Assembly (NCBI GenBank): GCA_032988195.1
Contig: JANTQE010000015.1
Location: 682,001 to 746,000, forward strand
DNA from: Arachnomyces sp. PD_36
Taxonomy: Eukaryota; Ascomycota; Eurotiomycetes; Onygenales; Arachnomycetaceae
Direction of reading: 5' to 3'
DNA length: 64,000 nucleotides
The notes below the pieces were generated by a model. It searched no databases and had not been told where the DNA came from. It was given only the letters and a program-made list of their open reading frames with translations. Shown here in pieces: positions 44,062-55,900 of the stretch; position 1 is the first letter of the stretch; the number at the start of each line of letters is the position of its first letter. The translations under genes were made by a program, and so were the position numbers.

Positions 44062-46112
44062 ATGGCCCCCCTCAAGGCCATCACCTCCTCCCTCCTCCTC
44101 CTCTCCTCCCTCGTCAACGGTGCTGCCGTCGCCCGTTCCTCCCTCTGCGCCGGTGCCGAACACCTCCCAGAGTGCCTGGGAGCAACCGAAGACGTCCAGA
44201 CCCTCTCCCCCATCTCCCCCGACGACTTTGCTTCTCTCTCCAAGCGCGGCGATGGCAACGAACCCCGTGAATTCACCCCCGTCACCGGTGTCCAGAATGG
44301 CGTCGTCGAGTCCCGTCTCCCCATCGGCCAGCTCCGTGCCCAGCAGCCCGACACCTTCAACATGTTCGTCCTCGCCTTGGAGCGCCTCATGCAGTTTCCC
44401 GAGGACCGCGAACTCTCCTGGTTCAAGCTGGCCGGTATCCACGGTCTGCCCTACGAGCCGTGGCAGTATGGTCCCGAGTCCACCGCCAACCCTGGCCTCG
44501 GCTACTGCACCCACTCTTCGTCCATCTTCTTGACCTGGCACCGTCCTTATCTGCTCTTGATCGAGGTATTCCCCCACGTACCCAGCCATTGGACTATCGC
44601 ATACTGACTATACTAGCAAATGCTCAACAGCGAGGCCGTCGCCATCGCCAACACCTTCACCGGTGATCAGAAAACAAAGTTCCTCGCTGCCGCCGAACGT
44701 GTCCGCTACCCCTACTGGGATTGGGCTGCCACCGGCACCCACTCCCGCATCCCCGACGTCATGAAGGAGGAACAGATCCTCGTCGTCAAGCCCGAAGGCA
44801 CCGTCATGATCGATAACCCCCTCTTCGGTTACCGCTTCGCCGACGGCCAGCCTCCCGAAGGCTCCGGCTTCGGCCCCATCACCACCCGCGGCGCTGACGA
44901 CCAGAAGCTCCAGGACACCTACCCCGCCCGTCGCCAGGGTGCCCTCGACTACTTCTCCATCGGCGAGTTCAACCCTGCTTCCGAGTACATCGAGGGTGTC
45001 CACGGTGGTGTCCACGTTTTCATCGGTGGTGACATGCCCATCATCCCCCGTTCCGCCTTCGACCCCCTCTTCTGGCTCCACCACACCAACATCGACCGTC
45101 TCACCGCCATGTACCAGGCTACCCACCCCGGTGTCCTCCTCTCCCCTCGCAAGCGCAGCCCCACCTTCGCCCTCGGAGGAGACGAGCAGGATACCGTCGA
45201 CACCAAGCTCTACCCCTTCCGTCACGAAGACGGTGTCGAGTGGACTTCCCGTGATGTCAGCGACGCCGGCAGCATCCACCGCTACGGATACGCTTACCCT
45301 GAAGTCCCAGAAGGCATGTCCCAGGAGGAACTCCAGGCTTTCACCACGAGTGAGATCAACAAGGCGTACGGCCCAACCGCGCAATCCAAGGGCTTCTCCC
45401 AGAACGTCCAGTCCCGTGATCTCTCTGGTAGGTTCCCCTACTTCCACTTCCCCAAACTACCTGTACTAACGATTTAGACGCCCTCTGCCGCCAGGAATGG
45501 AACGCCCTCGTCGAATACGACACGGCCGAGCTCGGTGGCCCCTCCTACCAGATCTCTATCTACCTCAACCCTCTCGACCTCAGCTTCGACGCCGACTGCC
45601 AGACCCCGGAGAACCTGGCTGGCGCCGTCGGTATCTTCGCTGGCATGACCAACCACGTCGAGATGCCCGCCGGAAAGATCACCCAGACCGTCCCCATCAC
45701 CCCCAAGCTGCTCGAGCGCACCGACGACCTCGGCACCGCCTTCGTCAACCCCATCCTCACCAACCAGCTTTCATGGGCTGTCGAGCGCGTCTGCCCCGAC
45801 ACCGGAAACCTCATCCCCGTTCCCGTTGATGAGCTCAAGTCGCTCAAGATCTCCATTGTCAGCAGCAAGGCTGAGTACTCGCCCAATGCGCTTCCCCAGA
45901 AGTTGGACGAGCTCCTCCACTTGGATCCCACCGATGGCAAGCTTGGTGGTCTCTCCGTTGGCGACAAGATCCCCGAGATCCTCCGCGGTATCGACGGTGT
46001 GTTGGACCTTGTTGGTGATGCTATCGATGACTGCCTTGGCGAGATCGTCGACGGTGTTGGCGATGTTGTTGACGGTGTTGTCGATGGTGTCACGGATGCG
46101 TTGGACCAGTAG
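44062..46112 (+). CDS. Tyrosinase (type-3 copper monooxygenase), secreted form
   Basis: Exons 44062-44565, 44617-45427 and 45478-46112, introns 51 and 50 nt, total 649 aa. A signal peptide (MAPLKAITSSLLLLSSLVNG) is followed by a pro-like segment with a KR site (SLSKRGDG). The CuA site is built from AGIHGLPYEPW (His ~127), GYCTHSSSIFLTWHRP (His ~150 and ~159), with Cys two residues before His for the thioether bridge. The CuB site is from HGGVHVFIGGDM and FDPLFWLHHTNIDR. The enzyme oxidises monophenols and o-diphenols and contributes to melanin-like pigments. The C-terminal ~60 residues are an unusual acidic Asp/Val/Gly repeat (DGVGDVVDGVVDGVTDALDQ). The start chosen is the ATG of the signal peptide, not an upstream in-frame ORF extension. 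Confidence 0.92.
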
Positions 46113-46537
46113 ACAAACTTTTGGATGGACATTTAATTTTGGATCCTGATAATCTATCAATCTATCTATCTGTTTGCATTTTTTTGCATTTTCAAAATAA
46201 CAAGTGAAGAAAAGAAACAAGAAGAGAAGGACTGCAATCGCCACGACGGAATTTACTTACCTTTTATATCCACTACTTTTCACCACTTGTTTGATTTGAA
46301 CACTTTTGGAGCGAGGTGCAGAACGGAATTTCTGCTTTGCTTGCCCTTGTCCTTTTTATTTTTTTGATATTGTTATTGACGTTCTAATGTTTTGGTTAGA
46401 TTAATTATTATTATCTAGCTGAACGTCGATAAGTAGTTGTGTTTTGCTCAACTCTTGGATATACTTGTAAACAGTAAATTGTTTAATCTTGACGTCTTGA
46501 CGCAAGGTACACATAGTGGTAGGCGTATATCAATTCG
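46113..46537. other. Convergent 3' intergenic region
   Basis: AT-rich DNA between the tyrosinase and Asteroid-type genes, with ATCTATCAATCTATCTATCTG repeats near 46150. No gene is seen. Confidence 0.5.
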
Positions 46538-48807
46538 TCAATTCATCCTAGAAAGCACGTCGAACATATTCCCATTTCCCTTCTTATTACTACTACCCTT
46601 CTTAACCTTCCCACCCCCACCCTCATCGTTTCCCTTCCCTTTTCTCTTCCGTCCTTTCTTCCCAGCAGTGGAACTATCGACCCACCCGTCATTGTTCTCA
46701 GCAGGCTGCTCAGGCTCAGGCTCATCTTCCCCAACAGGTCTAATCACCTCCAAAACCCTCCTTAAAACCCTCTCATGATCCTTACTAAAAACTTGAGATA
46801 ATGCCCGCTCCCGCTTATCAGAGTACAGCTCACTTCCCCGCGGTAGACTCGAAAGCAAATTCTTAAGTTCTGTGAGCGCCTCCCCACCCTCGGGGTCAGC
46901 GTCGGCCCCGCATAAGGCTTGGATGTCCACGATACGTAGAACGTCACGGAGGAGGTGTAGCGAGTATAATGTGCCGAGGAGCCGGGAGGAGAGGTGGATG
47001 TCTTCCCATGATACTCTTCCGTCTTGTGAGGAGGAGGAGCCTGTTGATAGGAAGGATAGGAGTGCGGAGGGAGTGGGGGTGGGGGTTTCGTTGGTGTAGA
47101 TGTGGAGGAGGGAGAACAACGTCCAGAATTTCAGTGGTTCTGAGGTTGGGATGATGTATGTTTGAAGAGCGCGTAGTGTTGGGAGGATACTCCCCACCAC
47201 TTCCTCAACTAGAGCGTGCATGGTGGTGTGCATTGTATGGTGCGTTGGAGCGATTCTCCCCCCTCTCCTCGAGAATTCATGCGTATACCCCATCATCACC
47301 CGCAACACTCGCTCCGGGCTCTTCCTCGTTGGCGCCGGAACGGTATGTGAGTGTGAGAGGGAGAGGAGGGAGTACGCGATCGTCCGTATGTCTAAGCTAT
47401 CGGCCCATGCGGACCGTCGGGATGTGTCTTCGTGGAGGATCGGGAGGTACATGTTATACCCCTCATTCTGCGGGTCTTGCGTTGTGGTGGCGGGGCGTAA
47501 AGAGGGGGTGGTGTATTGTGTTAGGAGTTCGGAGAGTTTGGGGTTATATGTTTGTGTCACTTGTGAGGAGGGGGATGTGGCGGAGGGTGACGGTGTAGGT
47601 GTAGGCAGGAGGGGCCTGTACTCCTGCATAAACGCCTTAAAGCTCGCACTTCCCTCGACGCGGCCGGATGTATCTTTCGCGCGCGTGACGGCTTCATTTT
47701 TGGTTACGCTTCTGTCGTGGTTTATTTCGAACGCGAGCCGCGGGAGGGATACTATCCCTAGCTTTGCTGCGATTTCTGAGGGGGAGAGTTCCATGCCGCG
47801 GATCGTTTTTTGGGTGGGGAGGTCGAGGTCGTAGGAGAGGGAGTCGTAGAATACCACGCTCCCATAGACGCCTAGGTCGTGCACGAGGAGGTCCGAATCA
47901 CTCGTAAGAACACCTATTGGGCCCTCCTCCCATTGCTGGGCCGCGAAGGCGCAGTATATATCCGCCTCATTGGGGACCATTTCTACTATATCCGCGAACG
48001 CAAGTTCCTCCTCGTCTCCGCATAAGTGCGCGGGGAGGACGTCAGTCCTAGGAACGATCTCCCGAACAAGTCCCCACGTCCAATAGCTCATTAAATCCTC
48101 TATAACGGCGGGCGTCATGAACGGGTTCTCAGGCACACCGCGGAATTTCTGTAGCACACTACTCCCTCCTTCCGCACCGAAGAGCGGTGCGGGATTGCTG
48201 CGGATTTTCTGCGTAGTAGATATCTCCACGCCACCACTGGACGGCCGGGGGTGGGCGGTGTGTGTGTTGTAGGTCGATGTAGTAGAGGCCTTGAATCCGC
48301 CGGCGTACGTCCGGCATATACCCTCCATCTTCCGGCGAGAAGTCTCCATTCTCTCTTTGCGGGTTTCGCGCTTCGAGAGGGGGAGGGAGCCGTCGAAGTA
48401 GATCTTTTTACTGTAACACATTAGCCCAGCCTAACCTAGCCCACCCCACACCCTCCCCCCTCCCTCCGTATCCAGCGCAGTGTTGTCTACCTTCCCAGGT
48501 ATAAGGTAAGGTAAACTTACATAACAACCCCCCTCCCCCTCACCGCCCCCAGAAACGCAACTACACCCTCACTTATCTCCCTACATGTAGGCTGTGCGTC
48601 GAGTGCGTTCAAGTGGCCTGGTTTCAGGGCGAGGAGTCGGTGGTGGATGTGGTAGATTAGGCCTGGGCCGTCGATTAGGAGCGTGGGGATTGTTTTGGGG
48701 GGTGGGTCTGAGGGTGAGGAGGGGGATGGGCGTGGATTTGGGTCTGGGGAGAGGAGGATGGGGGCGGAGTGTGGGAGGAGGGTGCGGGTTAGGTGGGGGA
48801 TTCCCAT
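46538..48807 (-). CDS. Asteroid/XPG-like nuclease-family protein
   Basis: Exons 48807-48521 and 48410-46538, with a 110-nt intron, give 719 aa. The start MGIPHLTRTLLPHSAP and IPTLLIDGPGLIYHIHHRLL form the XPG-N-like module. The splice restores GAVRGRGVV-IKKIYFDGSLPLSKRETRKERM. A second acidic block follows: NEADIYCAFAAQQ and LTSDSDLLVHDL. This order fits the fungal Asteroid-domain branch of the FEN1/XPG superfamily (single-strand annealing or post-transcriptional roles have been suggested, but none is established). The C-terminus ends in a lysine-rich tail with KKGRKRKGKGN, a candidate nuclear localisation signal. The acidic residues look conserved, so activity is possible. Confidence 0.78.
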
Positions 48808-49156
48808 GGTGGTTAGAAGGGGGGGGGGGTTGGGGAGGGGGGTTAGAAGGGGTGGGTTGAGGGTATGGTATTGGGCATGGTGGTCTTGTGCGGTGGGTCA
48901 GGGGTTTGAGAAGAGGGAGAAAGAAAGGGTCTACATTGATATGTTCAATGCATTCAGGCGGAGTAGTTGCGCTGGAGGTGAGGTTCGCTATCGCAATCTG
49001 ATCCTGAGGTCGAAATATCTTGGTGTGCGATGTGGTAGTTGCGGCCACGCACTTTATCCGGCCACGCACCACTACTTGAGATCGTTTACTAAGATCACGC
49101 CAATATCTTCTTAATTGCTAAGTAAACGTATTCAAATCCCCTGAACGAAATCTACT
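48808..49156. other. Intergenic, upstream of the Asteroid-type gene and 3' of UTP21
   Basis: G-rich DNA (48820-48860 contains a GGGGGGGGGG run), no gene seen. Confidence 0.5.
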
Positions 49157-52100
49157 CTATCTCGCGGACCTCAAAAACCCAACTACACCCCTACAATACC
49201 CCACCAACTCACTCAACCTCTGCCCCTCCCTCTGCTGCTCAACCTTCCATTCCCCCAATGCACGCTGCAACGCCAGTCCACCATCTTCCCTATCCTCCTC
49301 ATCCTCCTCTTCAACACCCCCCTCCTCCTCCCCCCTAACAGCATCCCCATGCACCCTCAAAAACACCGACATCCACGCATTAACCATCTCAAAATCCCTC
49401 TTACTCCTCAACCTCCCCGTCAACGCATCCACAAAATCCGCAAGTTCATTCCCACCCCCCCTCGTCCGCGGATCAAGCGAGCGGATCTCCAGATCCGCTT
49501 TCGCGGGCGGGAGAGTCTTCAAGTACTCGATGAAGGGATCGAAATTACGCGTCTGCCGGCCGGTGTGCAGGTGTGTTGTAAACGGGGAGGATTGGAGGCT
49601 TGCGCCGTTTACGCGTTGCATTTTGGCGATGCGGGAGCGTTCGGCGGGGGTGATGTGTGGGGTTTGAGGGTCTTCGTCGGGGGAGGGGTTGGAGGCGGAG
49701 ATTGTTCCGTCGATGGTGGTTGTTGTGGGGAGGAAGAAGGGGGCGGATTTGGGGGCTTTGGGGGCTTCGGTGGGTTTGTTGCGTTGCTGGGGGTGTGTGT
49801 TAGTATAGGGATGTTGGGATAGGGGGTTAGTGGACGTACCTTGATGACGTCGAGGTGGAGGAGGGTTTGCCATCGACTCTTTGGGACGACACTGAGGGTC
49901 ATCATGTCTTTACTTAATTGTTCGGAGGTAATGTTAGGTCCGCCCTCGCCATCTTCCTCTTCATCATCGTTGAATGCAGCTTCTATGGCGATCGCACCAC
50001 CCTCGCCTGATGCTGTTGGTGCAGCGGCCTCAACAATCCGATCTTCGTCAATATGCCGTGTAGGAACATGCATGAACAGCGTCCGGTTATTCCACACATT
50101 AATCCCAGCACCATCTGCGTGAGCAGTAGCGAGAAACTCGCCAGTCTCAGAAAATGCTAGGGATAAACAAGTACTTTCCAATCGGAACGCATCAATTAAA
50201 TGACCCGTCGGCAAATCCCATACTCTAATCGTAGAGTCCATGGAGGCAGCAATTATCCAGCGCCCGTCGTTCGAGAAACAGAAATCGTTGACTTGGCCGA
50301 CACATCCCCATAGCTCTCGGACGAGTTTCTTGGTTTCGATGTCGACGACGCGGATGGAGAGGTCGTCGCAGCTTACGGCGAGTAGGTCACTTGAGCGGTT
50401 GTATCGGAGGGATGTAATCGCGGACATGGGGTACCAGTCTAGCTGGTCGTTTAAGCGTCCAGTGAGAAAGTCCCAGAACTAGGGATGTCAGTGAAAAACT
50501 TCTAGATGTGGATGGCTGCGACTAACCTTGAGCTTTCCGTCAAGTCCGCAACTGACTACCGTCCTATTCACGCTATCCACGCCTATACCTGTCACTGCCT
50601 TGGTGTGCTTTTCTTGGCCGAATGAGAACTTCTGATCCGAAACGTCATCTATGGCACCGAGTGATTGAAGTTTCGCTTTCCTAGCCTGGGCAGGGGTAAG
50701 CGGGGCGGGATATCGTTGTCGGTGAGCGCCAGATTGGAGGTTGAACATGTCAATTCCACCTGCGGCTGAGCCGACGAAGGCGAATGTTCCGCAGGACGAG
50801 ACGGCGACACTCTAAACTTCCGTTAGGATTTTATATCAAATTGGGGCGTCAATAGACCCATACCTTAACTTCAGTCCCGTCAGTAGTCTGGAACGCCCAT
50901 CGTCCAGCCTTCTTCTTCCCCCAGAACCATGTCCGCGCAAACTTATCACCCTTATGCCCAGTCACCACACTTTCCCATCCCGTCGCGTTGGAGCTCTCAG
51001 CGCTCCCGCCCTTGGCATTTGACCAGATCTGCCCACCACCAGCAGCTCCCATTCCACCATCGCGATTTAGAGAGCACGCTATACACGTAATCTCTGGCGC
51101 TTTGAGGTCTTGCGATCTCGCGGTCTTGTCTGTCGCGCCATGTAGATTGCCCATCTTTTTCGATTTACTCTTGACATTGCCCTGGGATAGCTCAGAGTTT
51201 TGTCCGTCCTTCCGTAAACTGAAGCCCCATAAACTATTGTCTTTGGCAGCGCTGAGTAGCCACTTCCCCACACTATCGGATCCATCCGAACCGGAGGGTA
51301 AGAAATCGAGAGTCGTTATGGGGGCAGAGTGACCACTTCGTGCGTGAAGAATCCTCGGGATTGGTAAGAATGGCATCTCATCAAATATCCAGGATCGCAG
51401 GGCATTATCCATCCCGGTAGATAGCATCACAGGTTGAGCAGCAAGGAATTCGATCTTGTTGATTCCTGACTTCCGTCCTTCACCGGTGATTTCATGCGCA
51501 CTTCGTAGAACACCTGTTACTCTACCTCCATTGTTCAAGTCCCACATCGTAATATCCCCACTGTCTATCCCCGCAGTCGCCATGACACCCGCTTTGCGAC
51601 CATCATTGCCAGCCCCGAGATCGTCTGTTCTGAAAGAGATCGAGGTCACTGCTGACGAGCTTGTCGAGGGTGATCTCAGCTCAAGAGCGCGCTGGTCAGA
51701 CCGAATGTCGTGGATCGATAGGGCACCACTTCCATAAGCGATGGCCATGAGGGACAGAGCAGGAGTAGGCTGTAGCGCAGTAACTGGCCCGGCATTCGGT
51801 GATGCCGGGAGTATAGTATACACCAGCTTGCCAGTCCCCACGTTCCAAATATCTACCCCTCCGTCATACTTTCCCGCGAAAATTTTGTTCAAGTAGGTCG
51901 GCATATTGCAGATTTTCCCAGTCAAAACCCGATCCCCAGATGCTCCATTCATGATCGACGGCCTCAGGGTGGTGTAATGTTCGTAGGTCTGGGTTTTCCA
52001 GACCTGTATGCTCTTCCCGCAGCATCCAATTATCCATGATCCATAAACGAGAAGCTGCTCAATGGGCTCGTCGAACGTAGCTGGAACCTCGAGCTCAGCG

Positions 52101-52538
52101 ATCTTTTTCCCACGCTTGAAAACCCAGACACCTGGTGCGTCGGAGCCTGACCCTCCCCATGCGGCGAAAACTCTGTCCTTCCAAGCGTATGTAGCTGTGA
52201 TCTCGTCTGGAGTTTGCGGGCGACTCAAGAAGACCAAATTTAACCCCCGTCGCAAATCGTAGGTCTGGAGGCATCGTCCCACGGAAGTCGTAATCTGGAA
52301 GGTAGTCTTGCCCAAAGGAATTGAGCTGAATGGTACGGCGGTCGGGGAGACGAGTCCTAATGTCTTTTAAATAGTTAGCAATGCTTCCTTGCCCTTCGCG
52401 ACTTCATATCCAACGTACTCGGAATGGAGAAAATATTTTCGACCCAGATAGCTGCTGAGGGGCATTTTCCTCCACTGACACCCTCTGTCGCTTTGCGAGA
52501 GGCAAGCCAAAGGCATCATCCTCAGTAGCCGAAGGCAT
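49157..52538 (-). CDS. UTP21: UTP21-type WD40 protein of the SSU processome
   Basis: Exons 52538-52419, 52363-50864, 50811-50527, 50478-49840 and 49786-49157, introns 48-55 nt, give 1057 aa. The start is MPSATEDDAFGLPLAKRQR; the splice FR-TLGLVSPTAVPF matches the family. Two WD40 propellers follow, with repeats such as VDIWNVGTGKL, ITMWDLNNGGRV, KFWDFLTG and STIRVWDLPTG. The C-terminal Utp21 domain has FLPTTTTIDG, NGASLQSSPFTTHL and FDPFIEYLKTLPPAKADLEIRSLD. Utp21 belongs to the UTP-B subcomplex binding U3-containing 90S pre-ribosomes in the nucleolus. Together with FCF1 and AFG2 this window holds three ribosome-assembly factors, not clustered. Confidence 0.92.
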
Positions 52539-52968
52539 GGTCGCAGCTTCACCCTCGTTGCAATTCGCGCTTTCAATCGCAACTCTGTAGATAATTTTTT
52601 CTCTTCAAGGCATTGATAGATATTTTTAGTTCGTGGAAATTATTGCCTGACAACTAATTTTCTGGTGGCAGCCACTTAAATTCCACACAATACGTAGTTT
52701 AGTGTGCGTTGAACATCTACTAAGAAGGACTGTACATATCAACGTCACAACTGCAGCTCTGGATTCTATTCTTTGAGAAATTATTAGAGGAAAATATTTT
52801 AAAAGTGATTATGTTTCTTTCAGATGAATTAATTAAAATGGCAGCTTCTGTGCTTTGAGGACTTTCGAAAAATGGCATTAAGATTATGGAGCTTCCACTA
52901 TTAATTAGCCGGAGGACCAGACAGAGTGGCAAACAGACTTCAGGGAGAACAGAGTTCATCTGGTTGAG
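52539..52968. promoter_or_regulatory. Divergent AT-rich promoter region
   Basis: This lies between UTP21 (minus) and VIP1 (plus). It is AT-rich, with no ORF of interest and no repeat noted. Confidence 0.45.
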
Positions 52969-55900
52969 ATGGCTTTCATCTCTCGCACAATCAACAAGAA
53001 GAAAGACATGAAAGAGGAGGAAATCTCTGGAGATCAGGATAAAGACCATCTGCCAGGTCTGCCAGGAGAAGCCGATGCCCCTTCTGAACCGTCAAAGACG
53101 TCCAGGTCGTCGTCGTTGGTAGAACTTGATAGGGATCTTGTGGGGAAATCACGCTCGTCAAGTCGGTCAACATCACACTCTCTTCTATCCGGTGCAAAAG
53201 GACGACCGTCAGTCAGCAGGAAGGGATCGTTTGCTGGAGCTGAACAGAGCCTGACCCATGCAGATAGAGCAAGTGTGAGCATGCCATCTAGCTTAAACAG
53301 CCTGTCGAGCAAAGGGACTCCCTCCTCATCTAGACCACAGCCAAGGGTCCCAGATGAAGCTGCAAGAGACCAATTGAAGGGTTCAGGGGGCACTATGCCT
53401 CCTGGTGGAGATTCTGAATTGGCCGATGGCGTGAACAAACCTGAGGATCAAACAAACAAGACCCGCAGATCCATGTCCTCTGTCTTTGGCCCAGACTCCA
53501 TGGTCCTTCCGCAACAGAGCCAAGCTCTTCTTTCAAATGACTCTTCCCGCCGTCAATCGCTTCTTTCTGTCAGCAAACCTTCACCTCCATCCAGTGGGTT
53601 CAGAAGCCCAGACCCCTCTTTTAACACACCAGAAACGTCCAAAGGCATGGACGAGAATACCAAAACTACGCAGAAACCTCCTCCCATGGATCTTTCACAG
53701 GCAGAGTCTTCTTCATCTGTTGCTACCGTGAAAGACTTATCCTCAGCTATGCCTCCTCCAAGTTCTGGTCAGTAGGACCTCTCCATGTTACATCGTACAA
53801 CAAAACGCATGCTAACTTGATGCAGTTCCGTCTCAAACACAACCATCTTCTAACTCTTCGACGAGCTCTCGGAATGAGCATACTAACTCAGAAGGCTGGG
53901 CCGGACAGCTGGTCAATCGAACAGCACGATCCTCCAGCCGAACCCCAAGGAGATTCAGTGGCAGCACGGCCGCAAGCTCAACTAGCGACGCTGACCGTAA
54001 GAATGTCACAGAATCACTTCTGGCTGGCGTGACTGACGATTTGTCAATAGCGAAACCTCCAACTGTCGGCAAGATTGGTGTTTGCGCTCTTGACGTGAAG
54101 GCGCGTAGTAAGCCCAGTCAGAATATTCTTACGCGTTTGCAGTCAAAAGGTGAATTCGAGGTTATCGTGTTTGGTGATAAGGTGATCCTTGATGAGGGTA
54201 TGTAGAGAATATCTCCATCCTTATCAATTTACAGGTTTACTAACTTATGCTCGTACAGCCGTCGAAAATTGGCCAGTCTGGTATTCAATGACATCCCCCA
54301 CCCTCTATTCCACTTCGTGAACTATGTGACTGACATTTAGTATATAGTGACTTCTTGATAGCATTCTTCTCCGATGGGTTCCCGTTGGACAAAGCCATTG
54401 CTTATGCCAAGCTTCGGAAGCCTTTCTGCATCAATGATCTACCAATGCAGCAGATCCTCTGGGACCGTCGACTATGCCTCCGAATTCTGGATCAGATGGG
54501 CGTTCCCACGCCGAAACGACTTGAAGTTAACCGAGATGGTGGCCCTAACCTTGGATCTTCGGAAATGGCCCAGCACGTATACAATCTCACTGGAGTAAAA
54601 CTGGACGGCCCCGATGACGGGACTGGCGGAGGAACCAAGAGAACCCAGCAGGTCATGCTATCTGAAGATGGCGAAACCCTTTACGTGGATGGAAAGTCCA
54701 TTCGAAAGCCTTTCGTCGAGAAGCCAGTCAATGGAGAGGACCACAATATCCATATTTTCTTTCCCAACGATCAACAATACAGCGGTGGTGGCCGGAGACT
54801 GTTCCGAAAGGTCGGGAATAAGAGCTCTGAATACGACCCCAACCTGGTGGTTCCTAGGTCTGTTACGGATCCGAACGGCAGCTATCTCTACGAACAGTTC
54901 CTACGCGTCGACAATGCAGAAGATGTCAAGGCTTACACTGTTGGTCCCGATTTCTGCCACGCTGAAACTCGCAAATCACCTGTTGTTGACGGTCTCGTGC
55001 GACGAAACACCCATGGCAAGGAACTTAGATACATCACGAACCTGAGCAAGGAAGAGGCTGCAATGGCTGCCAAGATCTCCAATGGATTTGGGCAGAGAAT
55101 TTGTGGATTTGACATGCTTCGGGTTGGTGACAGAAGTTACGTCGTCGACGTGAACGGGTGGAGTTTCGTGAAAGACAACAATGCCTATTACGACAAGTGT
55201 GCCAAAATCCTTAACGAGATTTTTACGAACGAGAAACGTAGGAAGGATGGGAAACTGGAACAATCAGAACCCCCGTCTCCTGATGTGGTGCCTCCCAGAA
55301 AGAGCAACACTGTTTCCCATCGGCATGCCCTTAAGACCCTTCTCAAATCCCCGAGCACGTCCAGACTACATGGGCTCCATCACAATAAGCATAATTCCGG
55401 GTCCCCGGACATAGCTTCCATGCCGCCAACAGCGGCTGCTACGCCTAACCCTGAGAATCTCGGACCCCCTGCCCAGCCATTCCCACGCAAAGGGGAAAGC
55501 GTATCTACATCTGCGCCCCCTGCTATAGAGGAACCCGCTCCACCTCCGCCTGCATCGAAACATTCGTGGAAGCTTAAGGGCATGGTTGCAGTGATCCGTC
55601 ATGCCGATCGCACACCGAAACAAAAGTTCAAGTTCACATTCCACACACAGCCATTCATTGACCTATTGAAAGGCCACCAGGAAGAGGTTGTCATCAAGGG
55701 AGAAGCGGCATTGGCTAGTGTTTCCGATGCAGTGAAAGTCGCAATGGAGCAGGGTATTGAAGATATGGAGAAACTCAAGATGCTCCAGACGTCACTTCTA
55801 AGGAAAGGAGGTTGGCCCGGAACCAAGGTCCAGATAAAGCCGATGTTTAGGAAGAGAAAACCAGAAGAAATGCGAAAGGATATCCTGGCTCTGGATCCTA

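Noticed and set aside
44608..45447. 279-codon ORF antisense to tyrosinase, acidic and Gly/Val-rich
   Set aside because: The plus strand carries the copper-binding motifs in frame. The antisense product has no recognisable domain.
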